DNA of 64,000 bases from Luteimonas sp. RC10 (GTDB lineage: Bacteria > Pseudomonadota > Gammaproteobacteria > Xanthomonadales > Xanthomonadaceae): contig NZ_JACHYJ010000001.1 in NCBI RefSeq assembly GCF_014192745.1, positions 661,634 through 725,633 of the forward strand, given 5' to 3'. Of the stretch, positions 1 to 8,144 are shown piece by piece. A program made the translations under genes and the position numbers. Each line of letters starts with the position of its first letter. Position 1 is the stretch's first letter. The notes below the pieces were generated by a model. That model was not told the DNA's origin and did no database searches. It saw only the letters and a list, made by a program, of their open reading frames with translations.

Positions 1-1147
1 CCCCGCCAGTGCGATGCCGATGGCGATGGCGTCCAATGTCGACCGGCGCACGACTGGCGGGCGCGTCGCGCTGGGCTGGAAGTGGACCGGCTGGGACCTT
101 CAGGCCGGCGTGGATACGCAGCAAAGCCGCCATCGCGCGCGCAAGGGCATGGGCCGCGGCACGTACGCAGCGCAGCCTTGGACCACCGATGCGCGCTTCG
201 AGACCGCCGGCGTGTTCGCCGAAGGCACCCGCCACCTGCCGCCGGGCCGGCACCTGACCGGCGGTGTGCGCATCGACCGCGCCAAGGCCACCGACGAACG
301 GACCACGGCCGGCATGATGGGCATGCCCAATCCAACCGCCGGCCAGACGCGCGAGGAAACGCTGCGCGCCGGGTTCCTGCGCTATGAGCAGGAACTCAAG
401 GACACCCCGGTCAGCTGGTACGCCGGCCTGGGCCACACCGAGCGCATGCCCGACTACTGGGAGCTGTTCTCGCCCGGACGCGGGCCGGTCGGCGCCGTCA
501 ACGCCTTTGTCGGCATCGCGCCGGAAAAGACCACGCAGCTCGACCTTGGCGTGCGCTATCGCACGCGGACGCTGGATGCATGGGTGTCGGCCTACGCCGG
601 GCGCATCGAGGACTACGTCCTGTTCACCTACTCGGCCGGCGGCATGATGGGCATGACCTCGTCGGCTGCGAATGTCGATGCCGACATCCGCGGCGCCGAG
701 GCGGGCGTGGAAGTCCGGCCGTGGACGCACTGGAAGTTCGGCGGCACGCTCGCCTACGCCTGGGGCGAGAACCGCTCCACCGGCCAGGCCTTGCCGCAGA
801 TGCCGCCGCTCGAGGCGCGCTTGTCGGCAGGCTACGACGACAAGCGCTGGAGCTTCGGGGCACTGGTGCGCGCGGTCGCCAGCCAGGACCGCATCGCGGT
901 TGGCCAGGGCAACGTGGTCGGGCGCGACCTCGACGCCAGCGCGGGCTTCGCCACGCTCGCCCTCAACGGCGGCTACCGCATCAACGACCGCCTGCAGCTG
1001 ACGGCCGGCATCGACAACGTCTTCGACCGGACCTACAGCGAACACCTCAACCTGACCGGCAGCGCCGACTTCGGCTATCCCGCCGACCCGGTGCGGATCA
1101 ACGAACCCGGGCGGACCGCATGGGTGAAGTTGAACGTGAACTACTGA
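1..1147 (+). CDS. TonB-dependent copper receptor (OprC/NosA-type), 3' part only
   Basis: This is the C-terminal part of an outer-membrane TonB-dependent receptor; the reading frame is open from the left edge, so the plug domain and signal peptide lie outside the window. About 380 residues of beta-barrel are present. They alternate short strands with loops and end in a terminal aromatic residue (VKLNVNY), as beta-barrel assembly requires. Two loops are rich in methionine (AGMMGMPNP and GGMMGM), a feature expected of copper ligands. The late segment IDNVFDRTYSEHLNLTG resembles the TonB-dependent copper receptor subfamily. The copper genes near 10-13.5 kb fit a copper role. Family assignment rests on remembered similarity; copper as substrate is an inference. 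Confidence 0.8.
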   Translation, partial: PASAMPMAMASNVDRRTTGGRVALGWKWTGWDLQAGVDTQQSRHRARKGMGRGTYAAQPWTTDARFETAGVFAEGTRHLPPGRHLTGGVRIDRAKATDERTTAGMMGMPNPTAGQTREETLRAGFLRYEQELKDTPVSWYAGLGHTERMPDYWELFSPGRGPVGAVNAFVGIAPEKTTQLDLGVRYRTRTLDAWVSAYAGRIEDYVLFTYSAGGMMGMTSSAANVDADIRGAEAGVEVRPWTHWKFGGTLAYAWGENRSTGQALPQMPPLEARLSAGYDDKRWSFGALVRAVASQDRIAVGQGNVVGRDLDASAGFATLALNGGYRINDRLQLTAGIDNVFDRTYSEHLNLTGSADFGYPADPVRINEPGRTAWVKLNVNY

Positions 1148-1169
1148 AGCATCGGCGATTTAACAAATT

Positions 1170-1201
1170 AACTTACATTTGGGCCCGATCAGATGTAACT
1201 T
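1170..1201. promoter_or_regulatory. Inverted repeat upstream of hipBA, candidate autoregulatory operator
   Basis: An AT-rich island in otherwise GC-rich DNA carries an imperfect inverted repeat, AACTTACATTT at 1170-1180 and AGATGTAACTT at 1191-1201. The arms match at 9 of 11 positions and are 10 bp apart. It lies just upstream of the antitoxin start at 1210. HipB-type antitoxins typically bind such repeats to repress their own operon, so this is the obvious operator candidate. No direct evidence of binding. Confidence 0.45.
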
Positions 1202-1209
1202 GATTGTCA

Positions 1210-1527
1210 ATGTCGAAGCGGACGCCACCGACGATGCCGCGCGCCCAACGCCAGATCCAGGCGTTGGGCGCGCGGCTGCGCGCGGCGCGCATGCGCCGGC
1301 AGATGACGCAGGGCGAGCTCGCGGCGCGGGTGGGGGTGAGCGTGCCGACGGTGGGCAAGTTGGAGCGCGGCGATCCGGCAACAAGCCTGGCCACAATGTT
1401 GCGCGTGCTCACGGCGCTGGGGCTGGAGCAGGACATCGACCTGCTGGCGCAAAACGACGCGCTTGGCCGCGAATTGCAGGACAGTCGGCTGCGCCGCCCC
1501 GCCGCGCGTCGCGCGAGTCCGTCATGA
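1210..1527 (+). CDS. hipB: HipB-like XRE-family antitoxin
   Basis: A 105-residue helix-turn-helix protein, the likely antitoxin and autorepressor of the HipA kinase encoded just downstream. The XRE HTH occupies roughly residues 17-70 (RLRAARMRRQMTQGELAARVG, then VSVPTVGKLERGDPATSL). The basic tail is short. The ATG at 1210 is chosen; an in-frame TTG at 1204 would add two residues. Its stop codon overlaps the start of the next gene in an ATGA tetranucleotide, a sign of translational coupling in a hipBA operon. A palindrome just upstream is a plausible operator. Confidence 0.85.
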   Translation: MSKRTPPTMPRAQRQIQALGARLRAARMRRQMTQGELAARVGVSVPTVGKLERGDPATSLATMLRVLTALGLEQDIDLLAQNDALGRELQDSRLRRPAARRASPS

Positions 1528-2807
1528 GCCCAGCCCCTTCCGATACCCACGCCATCGTCCGTATCGAGGTCTGGCTGGACGCCGCCGGCCTCGGTGGTGC
1601 GACGTTGGTCGGCCACCTGGCCCGTCTGCCTAGCCGGACCGGCGACACCATCCAGTTCCAGTACGTCGACGATTGGGTAGACGGCACCGCCCCGATCCGC
1701 AGCTTTGCGTTGGACCCACAGTTGCCGCTCCATCGCGGCCCGCATGTCGCGCGCGCAGGGGCCGGCACGCTGACCGCCGCATTCACTGATTGCTCGCCCG
1801 ATCGTTGGGGCAAACGTCTCATGGATCGGCGCGAGGTCATCGATGCCCGCGAACAGAATCGACGAGTGCGCGCACTGCGCCCGTGGGACTATCTGATCGG
1901 TACCCACGATGCTTCCCGGATGGGCGCATTGCGGCTGCGCGAAACCAACGGCCCATATCTGGACGATCGTGAGCTCAGTGCGCCGCCGATGACCGAGTTG
2001 CGCGCGTTGGAGGCGATTGCCGTGCGCGTGGAACGCGACGACATCGACGACAGCGAGCTCGATGCCAGGTGGATCAGGCAGCTGGTGGCCCCGGGTGCAT
2101 CGCTGGGTGGCGCCCGCCCCAAGGCGAGTGTGCGCGATGTCGATCAGACACTGTGGCTGGCGAAATTCCCGTCCAGCGACGATCGGCACGATGTGGGCCT
2201 GTGGGAGTACGTGACCTCTCGTCTGGCGGACGCGGCCGGCATCGACATGCCCCAAGCGCGCCCGCTGTCCCTGTCCGGCCTGGGCACCACATACACGGTG
2301 CGACGGTTCGATCGAAGCGGCGTCGATCGCCATGCGTACGCCTCGGCGCTCACGTTGTTGGATGCGGATGACAGCGAGGACATCAGCTACGTCGAGATCG
2401 CCCACGCGATTGAAAACCACGGCGTTGCGTCAGCGATCGCCGATGATCTGGCGCAGCTCTATCGCCGCGCGGTGTTCAATGTCCTGGTCGGTAATCGTGA
2501 CGACCATCTGCGCAACCACGGCTTTCTGCGGGCAGCCGATGGCTGGCGACTGGCGCCGGCGTTCGATGTGAATCCCAACCCGGACAAGGACGCACATGTG
2601 CTTTCGATCGGCCTGGACGATCCGACTCCCGATACCCGGCTGTTGCTGGATACATGCGCCTACTACCGTCTGAGCAAGTCGCGGGCACACGCGATTGTCG
2701 AGGAGGTGCGCGCAGCCGTGCGCGGTTGGAAGGACGAGGCCAGGCGCTGCAAGGCACGTGGTGTCGAGATCGCGGCGATGGAGGCGGTGATCGATCCAGA
2801 GCGCTGA
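1524..2807 (+). CDS. hipA: HipA-like serine/threonine kinase toxin
   Basis: A 427-residue HipA-family protein kinase. In the family the toxin phosphorylates glutamyl-tRNA synthetase or another translation target and causes growth arrest until it is neutralised by HipB. The glycine-rich region PGASLGGARPKASV, the downstream lysine-bearing strand LWLAKFP, the catalytic loop GNRDDHLRNHGF (about residues 323-334) and the metal-binding AFDVNPNP segment are all present, so the kinase looks intact. Length is normal for the family. The start is ATG at 1524, inside the ATGA overlap with hipB. Target and physiological role cannot be read from the sequence. Confidence 0.88.
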   Translation: MSPAPSDTHAIVRIEVWLDAAGLGGATLVGHLARLPSRTGDTIQFQYVDDWVDGTAPIRSFALDPQLPLHRGPHVARAGAGTLTAAFTDCSPDRWGKRLMDRREVIDAREQNRRVRALRPWDYLIGTHDASRMGALRLRETNGPYLDDRELSAPPMTELRALEAIAVRVERDDIDDSELDARWIRQLVAPGASLGGARPKASVRDVDQTLWLAKFPSSDDRHDVGLWEYVTSRLADAAGIDMPQARPLSLSGLGTTYTVRRFDRSGVDRHAYASALTLLDADDSEDISYVEIAHAIENHGVASAIADDLAQLYRRAVFNVLVGNRDDHLRNHGFLRAADGWRLAPAFDVNPNPDKDAHVLSIGLDDPTPDTRLLLDTCAYYRLSKSRAHAIVEEVRAAVRGWKDEARRCKARGVEIAAMEAVIDPER

Positions 2808-2852
2808 TCCGGCCCGTATCATGGCCCCGACATTCCACACGACGTTTCGGAC

Positions 2853-3407
2853 ATGGCGAAGGCGAACCCACTCCAGGAACAGTTGCTCAAGGCAGGCCTG
2901 GTCAAGAAGAGCAAGGTGGCCGAGGTCGCGCGCGAGCAGCACAAGGCGCGACATGGCAAGGGCGCGCCGCCGCCGACGGACAGCCAGCGTGAGGCCGAGC
3001 GTGTGCGCGCGGAGAAGGTCGAACGCGACCGCGCGCTGGCCGCCGAGCACAAGGCCCGGGCCCGCGCGGCCGAGTTGGCCGCGCAGGCGCGCCAGATCAT
3101 CCACGACAAACAGGTGCCGCGTGCCGGGCAACTGGAGTATCGGTTCACCGCCGACGGCGCGATCCGCAGCCTGTTGGTCGACGAGGCCCAGCGCAGGCAA
3201 CTGGCCGCAGGCACATTGGTCGTCGCACGGCTGGGCGAGGGCTACGCGCTGTTGCCGCGAGCGGCGGCCGACAAGGTGCGCGAACGCGATGCCGGGCTGA
3301 TCGTGGTCGATCACGGCCAGGCCGCCGAGGCGCCGCCGGCCGAGTCCAACGCCGAGGACGATGCCTACTATGCGCAGTTCAAGGTGCCCGACGACTTGAT
3401 GTGGTGA
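2853..3407 (+). CDS. DUF2058 family protein
   Basis: A 184-residue soluble protein of the DUF2058 (YaiL-like) family. The N-terminus LQEQLLKAGLVKKSKVAEV is the family's typical opening. It is followed by a long charged, lysine/arginine/glutamate-rich segment (about residues 20-85), likely an extended helix or coiled coil that could contact nucleic acid. A compact C-terminal domain includes EYRFTADGAIRSLLVDE and ends with an acidic tail (EDDAYYAQFKVPDDLMW). Biochemical function is not established. It stands alone, 45 bp after hipA, and nothing in the context suggests a pathway. Confidence 0.82.
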   Translation: MAKANPLQEQLLKAGLVKKSKVAEVAREQHKARHGKGAPPPTDSQREAERVRAEKVERDRALAAEHKARARAAELAAQARQIIHDKQVPRAGQLEYRFTADGAIRSLLVDEAQRRQLAAGTLVVARLGEGYALLPRAAADKVRERDAGLIVVDHGQAAEAPPAESNAEDDAYYAQFKVPDDLMW

Positions 3408-3438
3408 GGCCGCCGCGGCGCGTGATGCAGCATCGTGC

Positions 3439-3909
3439 ATGCCGGCCATGCGTAGGGACGGCGGCGTGACCGCGCTGCCACGGTTGGCGTTCGCAGCCGA
3501 TGGCCGGAGCCAGCCGATGTGGTGGGGCGATGCCGATCTCCAATCGCCCGATGGCCGCCACGTGGTCGCATTGCGCTACGCGGGCGAACCGCCGCACGGC
3601 GCGAGCTTCTACGAGGGGCGGATCGATGGCGTGCCCGTTCCCGGCTTCTTCTGGGCCGGCGCGCTGGGCTTTTCGGCCGATTCGCGTTTCTTCATCGGCG
3701 GCTGGATGCCGACGCGCTACGCGCGCAAGACCCTCGTCGTCGACATCGCCGCACGTCGGTATCTCGTGCTGCCGCTGTATCTGCGCAGCTTCACGTTCCA
3801 CTGGCCGGTGTTGCAGGGGGTCGGCGCGGATACCGCCACTGCATACGCCGACATCGACGACACACTGACGACTACCCTCCGCGGCGACGCGCCGTGGACT
3901 GCCTACTGA
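3439..3909 (+). CDS. Hypothetical protein, 156 aa
   Basis: I do not recognise this family. The 156-residue product has no signal peptide or membrane segment. It is rich in tryptophan and aromatic residues, with short beta-like stretches (RHVVALRYAGE, ARKTLVVDIAARRYLVLPL), suggesting a small beta-sheet or partial beta-propeller fold. The start is uncertain: ATG at 3439 and 3448 and GTG at 3466 are in frame, and none has a good ribosome binding site. It follows the DUF2058 gene by 31 bp on the same strand and is convergent with the sensor kinase gene. Codon usage resembles that of its neighbours, so I consider it real. Confidence 0.6.
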   Translation: MPAMRRDGGVTALPRLAFAADGRSQPMWWGDADLQSPDGRHVVALRYAGEPPHGASFYEGRIDGVPVPGFFWAGALGFSADSRFFIGGWMPTRYARKTLVVDIAARRYLVLPLYLRSFTFHWPVLQGVGADTATAYADIDDTLTTTLRGDAPWTAY

Positions 3910-3928
3910 TCCACGTCCAACGTGCGGC

Positions 3929-5272
3929 TCAGGGCACTGAGATCGGCAACACCAGCCGCGCTCGCAGGCCGCCGCCGTCGCGATCGTGCAGCTCCAGCGC
4001 CCCCCCGTGGCGCTGCGCGGTCGAGCGTGCGACGGCGAGGCCGAGGCCGGCACCGCCGGTGTCGCGACTGCGCGAGTGTTCCAGACGCTGGAACGGCTGC
4101 ACCAGCCGCGCGCGCGCGTCGGCTGGAATGCCCGGGCCACGGTCGGCCACATCGATGGACAGCCGGCCATCGCGCGCGTGGATCTCGATGTCGGCCGCGC
4201 CGGCGTAGCGCACGGCGTTGTCGATCAGGTTCGACAGCGCGCGGCGCAGCGCCAGCGCATCGCCTTGCACGATGGCCGGTGCGTGCGCATGCACCTGCAC
4301 CGACTGGCCCAGCGCCTGCGCGGTCGCAGCCAACTCCCCGACGAGCGCGGTCATGTCGACCGGCGCGCGCTGCAGCGGCGCGACCTCGCCCTGTGCATAG
4401 GCCAGCACCTGCGCGATCATCGTCTGCATCCGCGCGATGTCGGCGACCATGCGCTCGCGATCCGGCGATGGCGCGGTCTCGGCGCGCAGCCGCAGACCGG
4501 TCAGCGGCGTGCGCAAGTCGTGCGCCACGGCAGCGAGCATCGCAGTGACATCATCGGCCTGCGCGCGCAGGCGGGCGTGGGCGTCGGCGATCGCCCGGCC
4601 CAGCATGCGGACTTCCGTGGCGCCTTCGACCGGCACCGGCGGCGCGCGCGCGGCCAGGTCCATCCGCGCGCTGGCCTCGGCCAGCCGCCGCAGCGGCAGC
4701 GTCAGCCGGCGCGCCATCCACCAGGCCAGCGGGGCGATCAGCAGCGCGCCCAGCGCCAGCGCCAGCAGCACCTGGCGTCGCCACTGTCCGCGTCCGGCGT
4801 CGACTGCGCTCACGACCCGCCACGTCCCGTCCGGCTGCGCGACTGCAAGCTCGAATGCCGGCACCTGCAGCCCGGTCGCCAGCAACGCGGCGCGCACGCG
4901 TGCCTGGCGCTTGCTGTCGGCCTGCCCGGCCATCGCCAGTTGGCCGTCATCGACGATCTGCAGCGCGACGTCGGGTTTGCGTCGCCAGGTCGCGCGCACC
5001 TGCGCAGCCGGCTGCTTCAGGCGCTCGGCGGCCAGCTCGGCCAGCCAGGGCACCGGCATGCCTGACGGCGCAGCCGTCTGCGTGCGCAGCTGGAGTCCGG
5101 GTGCGGGAGGCTGCGTCCCCGACAGGGCTGCGATCGCGTCGGCCGGCACCATCGTCGGCATCGGCGGTGCCGGCCACCAGCCGACCACGGCGAAGCTCAC
5201 CGCCTGGGCTAGCACCAGGGTGGCCAGCGCCAGCCCGCCGACCAGGACCAGGATGCCGCGCGGCCGACTCAC
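3929..5272 (-). CDS. Two-component sensor histidine kinase
   Basis: A 447-residue inner-membrane sensor kinase. TM1 spans about residues 8-30, a periplasmic sensor region 31-166, and TM2 167-188. A HAMP linker follows, then the HisKA domain with H-box AAVAHDLRTPLTGL (His251). The HATPase domain has an N-box (NLIDNAVRYA), G1 (VADRGPGIP) and G2 (GGAGLGLAVARS). All catalytic motifs are intact. The start is GTG at 5272, which overlaps the regulator's stop by 4 bp (GTGA), so the pair is translationally coupled. The signal is unknown; the sensor region is proline-rich with a few methionines. The divergent protease gene is a candidate target. Confidence 0.9.
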   Translation of the reverse strand: MSRPRGILVLVGGLALATLVLAQAVSFAVVGWWPAPPMPTMVPADAIAALSGTQPPAPGLQLRTQTAAPSGMPVPWLAELAAERLKQPAAQVRATWRRKPDVALQIVDDGQLAMAGQADSKRQARVRAALLATGLQVPAFELAVAQPDGTWRVVSAVDAGRGQWRRQVLLALALGALLIAPLAWWMARRLTLPLRRLAEASARMDLAARAPPVPVEGATEVRMLGRAIADAHARLRAQADDVTAMLAAVAHDLRTPLTGLRLRAETAPSPDRERMVADIARMQTMIAQVLAYAQGEVAPLQRAPVDMTALVGELAATAQALGQSVQVHAHAPAIVQGDALALRRALSNLIDNAVRYAGAADIEIHARDGRLSIDVADRGPGIPADARARLVQPFQRLEHSRSRDTGGAGLGLAVARSTAQRHGGALELHDRDGGGLRARLVLPISVP

Positions 5273-5988
5273 AGGCGGCGCACCGTGGCCGCGAAGCGGT
5301 AGCCCTCGCCGCGCAGCGTCTGGATCAGCGCGTCGGCGCCCGGCCGAGCCTGCGCCAGCTTGCGGCGCAGCCGGCTGATGGCCAGGTCCACGGCGCGATC
5401 GAAGGGCTCGGCCGCGTCGCCATGGGTCAGCGCCATCAGGCGTTCGCGGTCGAGCACGCGGCCGGCGCGTTCCACCAGCGCGCGCAGCAGCGCGAACTCG
5501 CCCGCGGTCAGCGCCACCTCGGTGCCCTCGGGTGTGCACAGGGCGCGGATATCGAGCCGCAACGTCCAGCCGTCGAAGCCGTAGCCCTCGGCCGGGCGCG
5601 CCGCCTGCTGACGCAGCTGCGCACCGCGTCGGAGCAATGCGCGCACGCGGGCCAGCAGCTCGCGCGGATCGAACGGCTTGGCCAGGTAGTCGTCGGCGCC
5701 GACCTCCAGCCCGATCACGCGGTCGGGCGGGCTGTCGAGCGCGCTGAGCATCAACACCGCGACGTCGGCATCGGCCAGCCGCCGGCACACCGACAGGCCG
5801 TCCTCGCCGGGCATCATCCAGTCCAGCACCACCAGGTCGGCCGGCGCCTGTGCGAGCAACCGGTCCATCGCGGCGGCGCCGTCCGCACCGCGCACGGCGT
5901 AGCCGTGGCGTGCGAGGTAGTCGCACAGTGCATCGCGGATGCTGGCGTCGTCGTCGACGACGACGATGCAGGCGGTTTCGGCAGTCAT
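5269..5988 (-). CDS. OmpR/PhoB-family response regulator
   Basis: A 239-residue DNA-binding response regulator paired with the kinase just downstream. The receiver domain has the acidic pocket VVDDDAS, the phosphoacceptor Asp56 in VLDWMMPGEDG and the KP lysine in DDYLAKPFDP. The C-terminal winged helix ends with the typical DRAVDLAISRLRRKL recognition segment and GEGYRFA. ATG at 5988 is preferred over a longer in-frame start because the conserved receiver begins immediately after it. It is divergent from the retropepsin-like gene at 6111, with about 120 bp between starts. That spacing would suit a shared, self-regulated promoter region, but no operator is obvious to me. Confidence 0.9.
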   Translation of the reverse strand: MTAETACIVVVDDDASIRDALCDYLARHGYAVRGADGAAAMDRLLAQAPADLVVLDWMMPGEDGLSVCRRLADADVAVLMLSALDSPPDRVIGLEVGADDYLAKPFDPRELLARVRALLRRGAQLRQQAARPAEGYGFDGWTLRLDIRALCTPEGTEVALTAGEFALLRALVERAGRVLDRERLMALTHGDAAEPFDRAVDLAISRLRRKLAQARPGADALIQTLRGEGYRFAATVRRL

Positions 5989-6110
5989 GCGGCCATTGTC
6001 GCCTGCCTCTGTATCGCGTTCGTATCGGCGATGCGCGCCCCGCGCCGTCGCCGACATCGTCGCGATACCTGCGCCCGCTGCAATGGCGGCTCCTTCATCG
6101 AGGTGCCGTC

Positions 6111-7076
6111 ATGTCGCTCCGCGTCCTGCTCTCTGCCTGTCTGCTGTCGCTGACCCTGGGCGCACCCTGCGCCGCCACCGCATCGCCTTCGATCTCCGAA
6201 GGCCAGGCCCATCGCATCGCCATGCGCTTCGTCGGCAAGCACCCGCGCGTGGAGGTCCAGATCGAAGGCGCCACGCGTCCGCTGAGCTTCGTCGTCGATA
6301 CCGCCGCCGGTGCCAGCGTTGTGGACCTCGCGCTGGCCGAGCGCTTCGGCTTGCTCGAGGCCACGGCGCGCGACATGACGATCCAGGGCGCAGGCGGCAG
6401 TGCGGCTGCGACCCGGGCGACCGCGTTGCAGGCCCTGTCGGCCGGTGACTTCGCCTGGAAAGCGCAACTGCTGGCGATGGACCTGTCGCAGATCGCCGAA
6501 GGCGATGCGCCGCCGATCGACGGCATCCTGGGCAACGATCTGATGGCGCGCTTCGACCTGCGCTTCGACCTGCCAGCCGGCGAACTGCTGCTTGCCCCAC
6601 CCGGCAGCCTGGCGCGTGCCGATTGCCTGGACAACGCGCTGCCGCAACGCGCCGCCGGCCTGCAGCGCTTCGCCTTCGTGCCGACGCAACTGCGCGACAG
6701 CGCGCAGGCCGTCGACGCGATCGCGGTCGTCGACACCGGCGCCGCGCAGACCGTGCTCAACCTGCCGGCTGCGCGCGCGCTGGGCGTGACCGAGGACGAT
6801 GCCCGGCTGCGTCGCCGCGACGCCGGCACCCGCGGCATCGCCGACCAAGTGGTCGAGACCTGGCTCTACACCCTGCCGCAGCTGTCGATCGACGACTGGT
6901 CGCTGCCGTCCACCGAAGTGCGGATCAGCGCGCTGCCAGTGTTCTCGGTGCTGGGACTGGCCGAGCGCCCGGCGGTGATCCTGGGCATCGACGCGCTGCG
7001 CTACGGACGCGTCGACGTGCTGGCGAATGCGGCGGGCGTGTGCCTGGCAGGCGCGTCGGGCTCGGGTACGCCCTGA
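6111..7076 (+). CDS. Exported retropepsin-like aspartic protease, bilobed
   Basis: A 321-residue protein with a Sec signal peptide (residues 1-25, cut near AATA-SP). It has two aspartic-protease half-sites in one chain: SFVVDTAAGASVVD (Asp63) and AIAVVDTGAAQTVLNLP (Asp208). Each is followed by a hydrophobic-hydrophobic-glycine element (DGILGNDLM and PAVILGIDAL). This resembles gcs/retropepsin-like periplasmic proteases, but with both lobes fused, as in pepsin. The first motif has Ala where DTG normally has Gly, so that half-site may be weakened. Substrate is unknown. It is divergent from a two-component system that could control it. Confidence 0.75.
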   Translation: MSLRVLLSACLLSLTLGAPCAATASPSISEGQAHRIAMRFVGKHPRVEVQIEGATRPLSFVVDTAAGASVVDLALAERFGLLEATARDMTIQGAGGSAAATRATALQALSAGDFAWKAQLLAMDLSQIAEGDAPPIDGILGNDLMARFDLRFDLPAGELLLAPPGSLARADCLDNALPQRAAGLQRFAFVPTQLRDSAQAVDAIAVVDTGAAQTVLNLPAARALGVTEDDARLRRRDAGTRGIADQVVETWLYTLPQLSIDDWSLPSTEVRISALPVFSVLGLAERPAVILGIDALRYGRVDVLANAAGVCLAGASGSGTP

Positions 7077-7155
7077 CCGCACTGGGCAGCGTGATTACGC
7101 GGGTTGCCGATGGCATCGTCGCGACACGCGACATCGGACGCCTGGAAATCGCGCG

Positions 7156-7998
7156 CTATCGTGTCCCGCGGCACGCCGGATAGCCCGAACATCCCCAGAA
7201 CGTGGCGCCAGTCCTGCGGTTGGCGCGCCGGACCATCGTGGCGCCGCAGCGTGGGCAGTCGGTCGATGCGCCGGCCTGGTGACCGGGATCGGGATCGTGC
7301 TCGACGGGGCCAGTGGGTTGCGACACTACCGGCGCATCGCGCGTGTCGGCACGGCTGGGTTCGGCGGCTTGCACACTGCGGATCATCGCCAGCAGCGTGG
7401 GGCCGTCGATGAGGTCGATCGGCTTGCCCTGCGCGAAGCGCGCGGCATCCCGGGTGAACCCGCCCAGTGCAGCGATGCGCACCGCCTGCGCGCGGTGGTG
7501 CGCGAGCAGGCCGTACATCTCGCGTACGACGCCGACCGGCACTTGCCGGCGGCGCCACTGCTTGCATTGCACGAGGGTGCGTTGTCCGCCTTTGTGCAGG
7601 ATCAGATCGATGCCGCCATCCGCGCCGCCCAGGCCGGTTTCCTCGATGCCGTAGCCCTGACGCCGGAACGCCTCGCCGACGAGACGCTCGAAATCGCGCC
7701 ATCCCAGTGCCGCCACATGATCGAGCTGCGTGCAGGCATCGAGCAGCCGCCGGCGCCGACGCGCGCGGACGAAGGCGGCCAGCGACGCGATACTGCAGCC
7801 GCCAAGGAACAGCCAGGCGATCGGCGCGAGGGCATCGCGCTGCATCGCCAATGCCTGGGCGAGTGGACCGTCGAGTCGTGCGACGTAGGCCGGCACGCCA
7901 TGCCGGATCGCCGCATAACCGAGCAGTCCGACCACGAGCGCGACCGGCCACGGCAATGCGGCCAGACCATCGAACGGATTGTCGCGTCCGCGTCCCAT
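7156..7998 (-). CDS. Membrane-anchored Mrr-type restriction endonuclease-fold protein with zinc ribbon
   Basis: A 280-residue protein in three parts. Two N-terminal hydrophobic segments (about residues 15-32 and 58-77) probably anchor it in the inner membrane. A central Mrr_cat nuclease fold (about 92-210) carries the PD-(D/E)xK-type signature GGIDLILHKGGQRTLVQCKQW, split here as GGID (Asp131) and QCK (Lys146). A C-terminal topoisomerase-type zinc ribbon has Cys248, Cys251, Cys270 and Cys276. This architecture is seen in restriction endonuclease-like proteins of uncertain role. No methyltransferase is nearby, so a modification-dependent or housekeeping role is more likely than classical restriction-modification. 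Confidence 0.8.
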   Translation of the reverse strand: MGRGRDNPFDGLAALPWPVALVVGLLGYAAIRHGVPAYVARLDGPLAQALAMQRDALAPIAWLFLGGCSIASLAAFVRARRRRRLLDACTQLDHVAALGWRDFERLVGEAFRRQGYGIEETGLGGADGGIDLILHKGGQRTLVQCKQWRRRQVPVGVVREMYGLLAHHRAQAVRIAALGGFTRDAARFAQGKPIDLIDGPTLLAMIRSVQAAEPSRADTRDAPVVSQPTGPVEHDPDPGHQAGASTDCPRCGATMVRRANRRTGATFWGCSGYPACRGTR

Positions 7999-8089
7999 GC
8001 GTCCCCCTCTGTCCTGCGGCGCACGATAGCGGCAACAAGAGCCCAGGAGAAGCGACGCCCCGACGCAGGGCGCCGAGGCGTCGGGCCTG

Positions 8090-8124
8090 CGCGTGACACC
8101 AGCCGGTTCGGCTGGTGTCACGCG
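8090..8124. terminator. Perfect 15-bp stem hairpin downstream of the serine protease gene
   Basis: A perfect inverted repeat with arms at 8090-8104 and 8110-8124 and a 5-nt loop; the core is TGACACCAGCC paired with GGCTGGTGTCA. It lies 20 bp beyond the stop of the protease gene (minus strand) and upstream of the Mrr-type gene. There is no following T-run, so it is either a Rho-assisted or structure-only terminator or an RNA-stabilising hairpin. Confidence 0.55.
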
Positions 8125-8144
8125 CGCGGGAGGCCTGCCGTGCG

